Positions 1 to 7,242 are shown, counted from the stretch's first letter. The stretch is DNA of 9,759 nucleotides from CAZSSM01 sp964609385 (GCA_964609385.1 CAZSSM010000152.1:1-9759); one strand, 5' to 3'. The notes: generated by a model not told the origin, from the letters alone. Numbers and translations: made by a program.

Positions 1-55
1 ACCCCCGACACGCGGATTATGATTCCGCTGCTCTAACCGACTGAGCTACTCCGCC
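1..55 (-). tRNA. tRNA-Met (CAT anticodon), 3' part cut off by the window edge
   Basis: Read on the minus strand from 55 to 1, the sequence gives a 7-nt acceptor strand GGCGGAG, then TA, a D arm closed by GCTC/GAGC, and a 5-bp anticodon stem GCGGA/TCCGC around the loop ATCATAA, so the anticodon is CAT. A GTGTC variable loop and the start of a G-rich T stem follow before the window ends, so about 20 nt are missing. The body looks like an elongator tRNA-Met. A CAT-reading tRNA-Ile2 cannot be excluded because the discriminating 3' acceptor half is outside the window. Confidence 0.9.
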
Positions 56-102
56 AGCGACGATCTTGGAGACGGCATCCCATCTCAAGTCGGCATGGAT
101 CA

Positions 103-130
103 ATTATCGAGGGACCGTCCCCGTTTTCAA
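103..130 (-). promoter_or_regulatory. sigma70-like promoter for the tRNA gene
   Basis: On the minus strand a TTGAAA box (125-130; 5 of 6 to TTGACA) lies 16 nt before GATAAT (103-108; 5 of 6 to TATAAT). Transcription would begin near position 96, giving a leader of about 40 nt before the tRNA 5' end at 55. The spacer holds the palindrome GGGAC-C-GTCCC (111-121). The promoter call rests on box matches and position only. Confidence 0.55.
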
Positions 131-302
131 GAGGCCAACGGTGATCCCGAGCGACGGCGATAGTCCTCCCGGTTCGTTCGGGAGCATTCCCTCGGAATCC
201 GGCCTACGATCGGTTCGCTTCCACGTGCCATGATGCGAATCCATAATCCGTTCGATACCGAGTCGGCCACCACGCGCCACACCCTCGTGAGGAGCCCCCG
301 AG

Positions 303-596
303 ATGACCAAGCCGGACGACATGTTGGAGAGGCGACTGGTCCATTACACCGGTCGCGTGCAGGGGGTGGGATTCCGCGCAACGACCGCCCAGATCGCGGC
401 GAACTATTCGGTTCGCGGTCACGTATCCAACCTGGCCGATGGGCGGGTCGAACTGTTGGTCGAAGGAATTCCCGACGAGTTGGATCGGTTCTTCGAAGCC
501 GTCCAATCACGTATGGCAGACTTCATCAAGCACGTCGACCGCTCGCGCCTTCCTCGAGGCGACGAGCCCTTGCCTCCGTTTCAGATCCGCACGTGA
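303..596 (+). CDS. acyP: Acylphosphatase
   Basis: A 97-residue protein of usual acylphosphatase size. These small cytoplasmic enzymes hydrolyse the carboxyl-phosphate bond of acyl phosphates such as acetyl phosphate and carbamoyl phosphate. The family signature is complete: GRVQGVGFR (residues 17-25) carries the phosphate-binding loop and the catalytic Arg25, and GHVSNLADGRVE (39-50) carries the catalytic Asn43. The ATG at 303 is set by GAGGAG at 289-294 with 8 nt spacing. A CATAAT at 242-247 could be a -10 box, but no convincing -35 box precedes it. The gene stands alone, between the divergent tRNA and an ABC permease 149 bp downstream. A GGCC...GGCC inverted repeat (600-613) follows the stop but has no T tract. 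A longer open frame starting at 230 overlaps this gene in another frame and is not credible. Confidence 0.95.
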   Translation: MTKPDDMLERRLVHYTGRVQGVGFRATTAQIAANYSVRGHVSNLADGRVELLVEGIPDELDRFFEAVQSRMADFIKHVDRSRLPRGDEPLPPFQIRT

Positions 597-745
597 GCTG
601 GCCTTCGAGGGCCCTCCGTAATCGTCAGAACGACCCAGTTCCACGGGTCACTCAGGATCGTCGCACGGCCGACCGGTCGCGTGACGCCTCACGTTCCCCA
701 TCCCGGATCAGCCCGACGACGCATTGCCGAGCGAGTGCCCCGACC

Positions 746-1576
746 ATGCAGAAAACCCTGACCATCGCGCTGGCGACGGCTAAGGAGGTCGTCCGCCAGC
801 CCGCCTTCTTCGTGCTGGCCTTCATCGGTGTCCTCTTCCTGATCGTGACGATCTTCGTCCCGTATTTCACCTTCGGTGAAGAGCTGAAGGTCTACAAGGA
901 TACGGGTCTGACAACGGTCACGCTGGCCTGCCTCATCCTGAGCCTGCTCAGCTCCAGCTCGACGGTGGCCGACGAGATCGAGGGCCGGACGGCGATCACC
1001 CTGCTGAGCAAGCCGATCAATCGGCGCAACTTTATCTTAGGCAAATTCTTGGGGATCGAGCTGGGCGTCCTCTCGCTCTTGCTGGTCCTCGGGTCGGTCT
1101 TCAGCCTGGGCATCTGGTACAAGTTCGGCTACGACCTGCGTGACACCCCAGGCGCAGCCGCCACCACCGACTCGATCATCCGGATCCGTCAGGTCGAGCA
1201 GATCCTGCCGGGCCTGGCGCTGGGGTTCTTCGAGGTCACGGTGCTGACGGCGATTAGCGTGGCGATCTCGACCCGACTCCCCCTGCTGGTCAACGTCGTG
1301 CTCTGCATCACGATCTTCTTTCTCGGGCACCTCACGCCGATCCTGGTGAAGGTCACCGAAGGGACCGAGGTGAACGAGTTGATCCGATTCATGGCACAGC
1401 TCTTCGGCCTGGTCCTCCCTTCACTGGAGTTCTTCAATGGAGGCCCGTCGATCTCAACCGGCGTGGTGATCCCCTGGGTCGGCTACGTGCTGCCGGCGCT
1501 TGTGTTGTGCGTCATGTATACTACGGTAGCCTTGCTGCTCGCCCTGATCCTCTTCGAGGACCGCGACTTGGCTTGA
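746..1576 (+). CDS. ABC-2 type transporter permease
   Basis: A 276-residue membrane protein with about six hydrophobic segments (roughly residues 20-42, 55-72, 100-123, 155-175, 180-198 and 243-268). After the second segment is the stretch ADEIEGRTAITLLSKPI (about 74-90), the polar loop typical of ABC-2 permeases of the NosY/YtrC/NatB kind, where an E..G....LL.KP pattern is common. Such permeases normally pair with a separate ATP-binding protein, but none is encoded next to it here. The substrate cannot be inferred. The frame is open back to 230, but the first 172 codons overlap the acylphosphatase gene and read as non-protein, so ATG 746 is chosen. It has only a poor Shine-Dalgarno match (GAGCGAG). 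The gene could be co-transcribed with the exporter downstream, although a GC-rich hairpin lies between them. Confidence 0.88.
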   Translation: MQKTLTIALATAKEVVRQPAFFVLAFIGVLFLIVTIFVPYFTFGEELKVYKDTGLTTVTLACLILSLLSSSSTVADEIEGRTAITLLSKPINRRNFILGKFLGIELGVLSLLLVLGSVFSLGIWYKFGYDLRDTPGAAATTDSIIRIRQVEQILPGLALGFFEVTVLTAISVAISTRLPLLVNVVLCITIFFLGHLTPILVKVTEGTEVNELIRFMAQLFGLVLPSLEFFNGGPSISTGVVIPWVGYVLPALVLCVMYTTVALLLALILFEDRDLA

Positions 1577-1636
1577 TCGCCCCGATCTGAGCCCAACACC
1601 AAGCCGAAGCGACCGATCGGGTCGGGAGGGTCCTGA

Positions 1637-1663
1637 GGCCGCAGCTACTCCCGGGATGCGGCC
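1637..1663 (+). terminator. GC-rich hairpin between the permease and exporter genes (possible terminator)
   Basis: GGCCGCA (1637-1643) and TGCGGCC (1657-1663) form a perfect 7-bp inverted repeat around a 13-nt loop, 61 bp after the permease stop. No T run follows, so it is not a classical intrinsic terminator. It could end or attenuate transcription, or be chance in GC-rich DNA. Confidence 0.25.
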
Positions 1664-1750
1664 GACTCGCGTCCGTTGATCGAGGGGTCGGGGTGATTCC
1701 GCGTGCTTTCGCGCCCTCCTGCCCCTCATCTTCTCTCCGGGTCCTTCGCC

Positions 1751-3679
1751 ATGGCATCGGAAACGCTGAATCGTCTGCGCCAGTCGGTCACGATCCCCGC
1801 GTCCTCGACCTCGGTTCCGATCCTCACGTCGGTTCTCGAGGCAATCGGGATCGGACTCTTACTGCTGCTGGGCAGCCTATTCTTCGGCCTCGCGTTCGAC
1901 CACGAACCGATCCCAGCGGCCGAAGGTGAGAGAGAACTGGTCGTGGGTCTCGAGAAGATCTGGCTCGAAGGCCAGTCACCAGACAATGCTAATCCATTGA
2001 CACGATCCCTCGCCTCAGCCACTTCCGGGGTGATTTCCAGGATCCCCTTGCTCTCGAGATCCTCTTCCTCGCTGGTCACCCTGATCGCCCTGGCCCTGAT
2101 CTTGGTCTTAGTCCTGGCCGGCCTAGCTGCCTGGCGGCGACAGGTTGTCGCGACCACGGCGAGCCTCGTCTCGACCACGATCAGGAAACGCGTCCACCGC
2201 CAGGCCTATCGTCAAGGCCGTTCGTCGCTGCCGGGCGAGATCACCAACACGGTGATCGATCTGTTCACGATCGAGGCCGACGACGTCCGGGAAGCCATCC
2301 GGAGTCAACTGATCAACGGTGTTCGGATCCCCTTACTCATCACGGTCTTCGCGATCGGGATCCTCCTCTCAACGACCCGACTCGACCAACCGATCAGTCT
2401 GGCCGCGCTAGGCGGCTCGATGATCGCCTGGACCTTCTGGCAAAGCGGGATCCTCCGACAACGCCGTGATGAACTCGGTTTGGAGGCGGCTCGGCAACTC
2501 TCGCTGCTTCGGGGCGATCTGACGATGCTCCGGACCGTCCGAATGTGCAACGCCGAGGAGGTCGAGCATCGTCGGTTCGACGCCCATATGGACACTCATG
2601 GCGAGGCGGAGCGGGAACGTCTCTTGATCCAAGGAACAGTCAGTCCCCTGCTCTTCCTCCTGATTGGTGCGGGGACCGCGCTGGGCCTCGGGATCCTCGG
2701 CCTGAATCTGGTCAACGACCGGATGAGTCCAACCACCTCCGTTGGCCTGGTCCTTTCCCTCGGCCTGCTGACATGGCCGATCCGTGACCTAATCCGAAGC
2801 CGAGCGGTCATTGAACGCGGGGAGCAATCGGCCGAACGGATCGACGAATATCTCAACCGCGATCCCGATCTGCTCCAGGACGGCCGGGCGCAGTTCATGC
2901 ACCCAGTCCGCGACCGGATCCACTTCGATCGGGTCACGCTCTCCGATGGCGCTGGCCGTATCCTGCTCGACGAGGCCTCCGCCGAAATCCCCGCCGGGAC
3001 CAAGTGCGCGGTGCTGGGCTTAGACAACGACTCCAAGCTCGCCCTGTTCTCCCTGCTCCCCAGGCTGGTCGATCCCGAGCAAGGGACCGTCCGGATCGAC
3101 AACGTCGACCTCCGGCTGGCGACCTTCGAGTCGATCCGCGATCAGGTCGCCGGTGTCCTCCAAGACGAACTGGTCTTCGATGGGACTGTCGCCGAGAACA
3201 TCGCCCTGGGCAACCCACGCGTCGGGCTGCCGAGGATCATCGAAGCCGCCAAGCTGGTCCACGCGCACAACTTCATCCAAGAACTCAGCGCCGGCTATGA
3301 GACGGTGATCGGATCTCGGGGGCAAAACCTCTCGATCGGACAGAAATATCGGATCGCCTTAGCCCGTGCTTATCTCTCTGAACCATCGATTATGCTCATC
3401 GATGAGCCGCGTGTTCCGCTCGATCACGAGGTGAAGTCGTACGTCGACGACGCCATTCAGCGGCTCCAAAAGGATCGGACCCTGATCTTCCTCGCCCACC
3501 GGCTCTCGACAATCCGATCAGCCGATCAGGTGCTCATCCTCCACGACGGGCGGTTCGTCGCCAGCGGCCCGCCAGCGGAACTCAAGCAGACCAGCAAACT
3601 GTTCCGACAACTCCAAGTCCTGGAGACCAACCCCTTCTCTGGTGACGAGATCGAGGCCAACGCGAGCGTCGCCGACTGA
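1751..3679 (+). CDS. ABC exporter half-transporter (fused TMD-NBD) with a degenerate Walker A
   Basis: A 642-residue protein from ATG 1751. The first ~345 residues hold about six membrane segments with the long cytoplasmic loops of an exporter-type (MsbA/LmrA-like) membrane domain. The rest is a nucleotide-binding domain. The Q-loop Gln471, signature LSIGQ (527-531, with Ile for the usual first Gly), Walker B IMLIDEP with Asp551 and catalytic Glu552, a D-loop ending PLD, and H-loop His583 are all present. The Walker A site, normally GxxGxGK[S/T], reads GLDNDSKL (423-430): Lys429 remains, but two Gly and the Ser/Thr are gone. The expected A-loop aromatic in front of it is also absent. ATP binding is therefore questionable. 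It may work in a heterodimer or belong to a divergent subfamily. GTG 1703, with a GGTGAT just upstream, is an alternative start adding 16 residues; those codons are rich in T-ending triplets, unlike the rest. Substrate unknown. Confidence 0.9.
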   Translation: MASETLNRLRQSVTIPASSTSVPILTSVLEAIGIGLLLLLGSLFFGLAFDHEPIPAAEGERELVVGLEKIWLEGQSPDNANPLTRSLASATSGVISRIPLLSRSSSSLVTLIALALILVLVLAGLAAWRRQVVATTASLVSTTIRKRVHRQAYRQGRSSLPGEITNTVIDLFTIEADDVREAIRSQLINGVRIPLLITVFAIGILLSTTRLDQPISLAALGGSMIAWTFWQSGILRQRRDELGLEAARQLSLLRGDLTMLRTVRMCNAEEVEHRRFDAHMDTHGEAERERLLIQGTVSPLLFLLIGAGTALGLGILGLNLVNDRMSPTTSVGLVLSLGLLTWPIRDLIRSRAVIERGEQSAERIDEYLNRDPDLLQDGRAQFMHPVRDRIHFDRVTLSDGAGRILLDEASAEIPAGTKCAVLGLDNDSKLALFSLLPRLVDPEQGTVRIDNVDLRLATFESIRDQVAGVLQDELVFDGTVAENIALGNPRVGLPRIIEAAKLVHAHNFIQELSAGYETVIGSRGQNLSIGQKYRIALARAYLSEPSIMLIDEPRVPLDHEVKSYVDDAIQRLQKDRTLIFLAHRLSTIRSADQVLILHDGRFVASGPPAELKQTSKLFRQLQVLETNPFSGDEIEANASVAD

Positions 3680-3764
3680 CCGGCTTCCTCCTTCGACGTC
3701 CGCTAGAGAACCAGCACCTGAGCAGCCCCTCCGCCCAAGAACTGCGCCACTTTGAAGGATCGAC

Positions 3765-4649
3765 ATGTCTCTGCCCCGGGAGCTGCTTGGCCTGGTTCGG
3801 TTCAGCCACACCCTCTTCGCCCTCCCCTTCGCGCTGATGGGTGTGGCTCTGGCGGCGTTTCGACCGGGGACGTCGCTTCGGATCCAGGATGCATTGGGAA
3901 TCCTTCTCTGCATGACCTTCGCCCGGTCGTCGGCGATGGCCTTTAACCGCTTGGTCGATCGTCGGATCGACGCCGAGAATCCTCGGACGACCGGTCGGCA
4001 TCTGCCGAGCGGTCGTCTCTCGGTCCGGACCGTCGCCCTGTTCACGATCGGATCGGGCCTCGGATTTGTCGCCTCGACCCTGCTATTCCTGCCCAACTGG
4101 TGGCCGATCGCGCTCTCCTTGCCGATCCTCGGTTGGCTACTCGGGTATTCGTATGCGAAGCGGTTCACGTCCCTGGCCCATCTCTGGTTGGGCTCGGCAT
4201 TGATGCTCAGCCCGATCGCGGCCTGGCTCGCCCTGCGAGGCGACCTGGCCTGGCCGCCAATCTGGGTCGGACTGGCCGTGTTCTGCTGGGTCAGCGGGTT
4301 CGACATCATCTACGCCTGTCAGGATGCCGAGTTCGACCGTCAAGCCGGGCTTCAGAGCCTCCCGGCGCGGCTAGGCGTCCGCAAAGCCTTAAGGCTGGCC
4401 GCCCTCTTCCATTTGGCCATGGTCGGGGCTCTGATCGGCCTCGGTTTCAGTTATCCGATGGGCTTCATTTACGCCATCGGCGTGGCGGCCGTCGCGATCC
4501 TCTTGATCGTCGAGCATGCCCTGGTCAAGCCGGACGATCTCTCAAAGGTCAACCTGGCGTTCTTCCAGGTCAACATCGCGATCAGCCTCGGCCTTCTGGT
4601 CGTCTGCCTCGGCGACCTCTATTGGAACGCACCACGACCGATCGGTTGA
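3765..4649 (+). CDS. ubiA: UbiA-family prenyltransferase (4-hydroxybenzoate polyprenyltransferase-like, probably menaquinone pathway)
   Basis: A 294-residue integral membrane protein with about eight or nine hydrophobic segments, the normal UbiA length. Both Asp-rich Mg-diphosphate motifs are present: NRLVDRRID (61-69, the NDxxDxxxD motif, with Arg62 in place of the first Asp) followed by AENPRT, and DIIYACQDAEFD (180-191) followed by LQSLPARLG. The wording of both motifs fits the TIGR01475-type 'UbiA-like' group, which in menaquinone-only bacteria corresponds to MqnP of the futalosine route. It would attach a polyprenyl chain to an aromatic acid in the inner membrane. The menaquinone assignment is inference, because no mqn gene is nearby and the symbol ubiA marks the family only. 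The start ATG 3765 follows GAAGGA (3754-3759) with about 5 nt spacing. The gene is 85 bp after the ABC exporter and converges on the UPF0210 gene with 28 bp between stops. Confidence 0.93.
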   Translation: MSLPRELLGLVRFSHTLFALPFALMGVALAAFRPGTSLRIQDALGILLCMTFARSSAMAFNRLVDRRIDAENPRTTGRHLPSGRLSVRTVALFTIGSGLGFVASTLLFLPNWWPIALSLPILGWLLGYSYAKRFTSLAHLWLGSALMLSPIAAWLALRGDLAWPPIWVGLAVFCWVSGFDIIYACQDAEFDRQAGLQSLPARLGVRKALRLAALFHLAMVGALIGLGFSYPMGFIYAIGVAAVAILLIVEHALVKPDDLSKVNLAFFQVNIAISLGLLVVCLGDLYWNAPRPIG

Positions 4650-4677
4650 TCTCACTCCAATCGACTTGCACCGTTGA

Positions 4678-6054
4678 TCAATTCTTGAGGCTGGATAAAG
4701 GCGCGGGGATTCGCCCGCCGCGTCGGACGAAGGGGGTTGATCCGCCGGCAGCCTCGACGGGCAAGATCTGCATCTGTCCGAAGAGTCCGCCGAAGACGGC
4801 GACATCGCCGGCCTTCTTGCCAGGTACGGGGATGATCCGGGTGGCGGTGGTCTTGTGGTTGATGACGCCGATGGCAATCTCGTCAGCCATGAGCGCCGCA
4901 AGCGTCTCGGCATCGGTGTCGCCGGGGAGGGCGATCATGTCGAGCCCGACCGAGCAGACGGCGGTCATGGCCTCGAGCTTGGCCAGGCTGAGGTGTCCTT
5001 GACGAGCCGCGTCGGCCAGGGCGGCGTCCTCGCTGACACAGACGAACGCGCCGGAGAGCCCGCCGACGGAGGAACTGGCAAAGCTGCCCCCCTTCTTGAC
5101 GGCGTCGTTGAGCATGGCCAGGGCGGCGGTGGAGCCGGGCGCACCGAGCTTCTCGATGCCCATGGCCTGAAGGATCTCGCCGACGGAGTCACCGACCTGA
5201 GGCGTAGGGGCCAACGAGAGGTCGACGATCCCGAAGTCCACGCCCAAGCGGACCGCAACCTCGCGTCCGATCAACTCGCCGACCCGGGTGACGCGGAACG
5301 CGGTGCTCTTAATCTCCTCAGCGATCTCGCCGAGCGTCAAGGATCCGTCAGCACTTTGTACCAATCCTTCAACGGCTGCCTTGACCACACCAGGCCCACT
5401 GACGCCGATGTTGACTACGCAGGCCCCCTCGCCGACCCCGTGGAAGGCGCCGGCCATGAACGGATTGTCGGTCGGCGCGTTGGCGAAGACGACCAGCTTG
5501 GCACAGCCGAAGCCGTCGTGATCGCGGGTCCGCTCGGCGGTGGCGATCAGGATCCGACCCAACTCGGCGATCGCATCCATGTTGATCCCGGCCGCGGTCG
5601 TACCGACGTTCACCGACGCACAGACGCGTTGGGTCGCCGAGAGGACCTCGGGCAGACTGGCGATGAGGGCCTCTTCGCTGGGAGTGGCCCCCTTCTGCAC
5701 CAGCGCGGTGAACCCGCCGACCAGATCGACGCCGACGGCCTCGGCGGTCTCATCGAGCATCCGAGCCACCCGCAGATAGTCTTCGGTCGTCCGACAGGGG
5801 GCGACCAGGCCGATCGGGGAAACGGCGATTCGCCGGTTGACGATCGGGATCCCGTAGCGGGTCTCGACTTCGCGGCAGACCTCGGGCAACCGGCCAGCCA
5901 GTTGGAGGATTCGCTCGCGCGCTGCCTTACAGAAGGTCGACGCGTCGGCCGAGGCGCAGCCGGTCAGGTCGATGCCCAGGGTGACCGTACGAACGTCGAG
6001 CTTATGGCGCCGGACCATCCCTAGGGTCGCCATCACGTCTTCGGTGCGAATCAC
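4678..6054 (-). CDS. PFL/UPF0210 family protein (DUF711)
   Basis: A 458-residue soluble protein, matching the usual ~450 residues of UPF0210/DUF711. Family-like stretches are TVTLGIDL (24-31), GIPIVNRRIAVSP (68-80), NAPTDNPFMAGAFHG (192-206), and the glycine-rich GVGEGACVVNIGVSGPGVV (206-224). The C-terminal half has the expected alternating small-residue segments. No enzymatic role is established for the family that I know of; structures show a fold reminiscent of glycyl-radical (pyruvate formate-lyase-like) enzymes, hence 'PFL family'. The start is GTG 6054, supported by AGGGAG (6065-6070) with 10 nt spacing; ATG 6033 (residue 8) is an alternative. It lies 92 bp after the double ACT-domain gene on the same strand, and the two are probably one operon. 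The open frame on the opposite strand (4855-6024) is a shadow. Confidence 0.93.
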   Translation of the reverse strand: MIRTEDVMATLGMVRRHKLDVRTVTLGIDLTGCASADASTFCKAARERILQLAGRLPEVCREVETRYGIPIVNRRIAVSPIGLVAPCRTTEDYLRVARMLDETAEAVGVDLVGGFTALVQKGATPSEEALIASLPEVLSATQRVCASVNVGTTAAGINMDAIAELGRILIATAERTRDHDGFGCAKLVVFANAPTDNPFMAGAFHGVGEGACVVNIGVSGPGVVKAAVEGLVQSADGSLTLGEIAEEIKSTAFRVTRVGELIGREVAVRLGVDFGIVDLSLAPTPQVGDSVGEILQAMGIEKLGAPGSTAALAMLNDAVKKGGSFASSSVGGLSGAFVCVSEDAALADAARQGHLSLAKLEAMTAVCSVGLDMIALPGDTDAETLAALMADEIAIGVINHKTTATRIIPVPGKKAGDVAVFGGLFGQMQILPVEAAGGSTPFVRRGGRIPAPLSSLKN

Positions 6055-6064
6055 GCGGTCGGTT

Positions 6065-6070
6065 CTCCCT
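6065..6070 (-). promoter_or_regulatory. Ribosome binding site supporting the GTG start of the UPF0210 gene
   Basis: AGGGAG on the minus strand lies 10 nt before GTG 6054. It favours this start over the in-frame ATG seven codons later. Confidence 0.5.
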
Positions 6071-6146
6071 CGCAGGCTTCACTGGAATCCCGAGTCGCTC
6101 TGAAGGCGCTGGGAAATCCCGTCAGCTCATCGATTGAATTCGGTTT

Positions 6147-6746
6147 TCAGAGTCGGTCGACGGCAATGCCATCGCGGTGAGGGGCTGAGCGGATCCGGAC
6201 GGGTCGGGGTTCGGCGGTGGCCAGGAAGATGTTCTCGTGCTGGACGTAGGCGTCCAAGCCGATCTCGCGGCCGAACTCGACGATCTCGTCTCGGATCGCC
6301 GTGGGTGTCTCGTCGGGAGGCATGAAGACCTCCATGATCATCGAGAACCGCTCGGTGTCGACTTGGGTCGAGAGGTCGACGATGTTCACCCCACGACGCG
6401 CCAGGATGGCCGCGATCGCCTCGATGTTTCCAGGCCGATCCTGCCCCAAGACAGTAAGGATGTACCGCTCGCCATCGGGCACGACCGGGTCTCGAGTCGG
6501 CTCGGTGCACGGCAGGACCGTCACGCTCAACTCGTAGCCGTCGTTCCGACGCTTGATCAGGTCCTGGAGCGCCTGCGGATCCTGTGTCTCGGGGAACTCG
6601 ACCTCGATAATGATGGTGAAGAACCCGCGCATGACGGTCTGGCTGAGTTCCAGGACATTGCCTCGGCGCTCCCGGAGCGCGGAGGCGACCCCGTGGATGA
6701 TCCCCACTTGATCTCGAGCCGTCACCGTCGTGATGTAACTGGGCAT
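6147..6746 (-). CDS. Double ACT-domain protein (UPF0237/GcvR-like)
   Basis: A 199-residue protein with two ACT domains in tandem. The first (about residues 4-80) begins YITTVTARDQVGIIHGVASAL, and the second (about 93-170) begins YILTVLGQDRPGNIEAIAAIL. Both show the beta-D-x-x-G-helix pattern in which the Gly at the first loop marks ligand binding. The second ends with HENIF (about 170-174), the closing motif also seen in single-domain UPF0237 proteins. ACT domains bind amino acids or other small ligands to regulate partner proteins; the ligand here is unknown. The C-terminal ~20 residues are Arg/Pro-rich and look unstructured. ATG 6746 has a near-perfect AAGGGAGG (6751-6758) 4 nt upstream. 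It lies directly before the UPF0210 gene and is probably its regulatory partner. GcvR, a double-ACT regulator of glycine cleavage, is the alternative comparison, but the context favours the UPF0237/UPF0210 pairing. Confidence 0.9.
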   Translation of the reverse strand: MPSYITTVTARDQVGIIHGVASALRERRGNVLELSQTVMRGFFTIIIEVEFPETQDPQALQDLIKRRNDGYELSVTVLPCTEPTRDPVVPDGERYILTVLGQDRPGNIEAIAAILARRGVNIVDLSTQVDTERFSMIMEVFMPPDETPTAIRDEIVEFGREIGLDAYVQHENIFLATAEPRPVRIRSAPHRDGIAVDRL

Positions 6747-6750
6747 CGAT

Positions 6751-6758
6751 CCTCCCTT
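6751..6758 (-). promoter_or_regulatory. Strong Shine-Dalgarno of the ACT-ACT gene
   Basis: AAGGGAGG on the minus strand lies 4 nt before ATG 6746. It is the strongest ribosome binding site in the window and fixes this start. Confidence 0.75.
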
Positions 6759-6991
6759 ACCAACACCCGACGGTTTGACACCGAAGCGTTGGCGTCCATG
6801 GTTCTCGAATAGCCATAGATCACTTTAGTCTGAGCGCGTGGTTCATCCAAGATGAAGCTCCTCCGAGCCAGCTTCGGTCCCACTCCGTATGGGAGTTGCC
6901 CATGACCCCACGACGCGGGACCAACGACCGACCCCGAACGCCCCGACCACTCACCTTGGCATTGAAATCCCAGCACCCAAAGACATAAATG

Positions 6992-7015
6992 AATTCAAAG
7001 CGTAATTGAATTATA
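6992..7015 (-). promoter_or_regulatory. Inverted repeat overlapping a TATAAT box in an AT-rich island
   Basis: AATTCAA (6992-6998) and TTGAATT (7006-7012) form a perfect 7-bp inverted repeat with a 7-nt spacer. On the minus strand TATAAT (7010-7015) overlaps its right arm. This would be a perfect -10 box for the ACT/UPF0210 operon, with transcription starting near 7003 and a leader of about 255 nt. No good -35 box lies at 16-18 nt upstream, so an activator or another sigma factor would be needed. An operator covering the -10 box is plausible but unproven. Confidence 0.3.
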
Positions 7016-7182
7016 AACATCTAATGGTGTATTTGTATTGACCGATCAAATCTCGCAAGGTCGTAATCAAGCAACGTCCATGCGGGATCGCGGAGAGGGT
7101 TCAGCAGGCCGGCTCCACGGTGTTGGAGGCTGATCGGAAACCCGTTACCGATTTACCCGCGCGCTCGCCGTCGAGAAACAAC

Positions 7183-7197
7183 TTCACAACCTGTGAA
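7183..7197. repeat. Palindrome TTCACA-N3-TGTGAA
   Basis: A perfect 6-bp inverted repeat with a 3-nt spacer, the shape of a binding site for a dimeric regulator. It lies about 437 bp upstream of the ACT-ACT start and 234 bp downstream of the DUF1080 stop. Which gene it serves, if any, is unknown. Confidence 0.35.
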
Positions 7198-7242
7198 ACC
7201 GGTTGCGATCAGTTCGGCAACAGATCAGATCGGTGTTCGCAA

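Noticed and set aside
230..745. 172-residue N-terminal extension of the ABC-2 permease frame
   Set aside because: It overlaps the acylphosphatase gene in another frame, is Arg/Pro/Ser-rich and lacks any domain. The hydrophobic permease sequence begins at ATG 746.
3518..4309. 263-residue minus-strand frame across the exporter and UbiA genes
   Set aside because: It overlaps two confident genes and has shadow-like Arg/Ser-rich composition with no domain.
4855..6024. 389-residue plus-strand frame opposite the UPF0210 gene
   Set aside because: Its composition is Asp/Gly/Arg-rich as expected for an antisense frame in GC-rich DNA, and it lies inside a well-recognised gene on the other strand.
6722..7020. 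Small minus-strand frames upstream of the ACT-ACT gene
   Set aside because: They overlap the ACT ribosome binding site and start, lack their own ribosome binding site and show no protein-like pattern.
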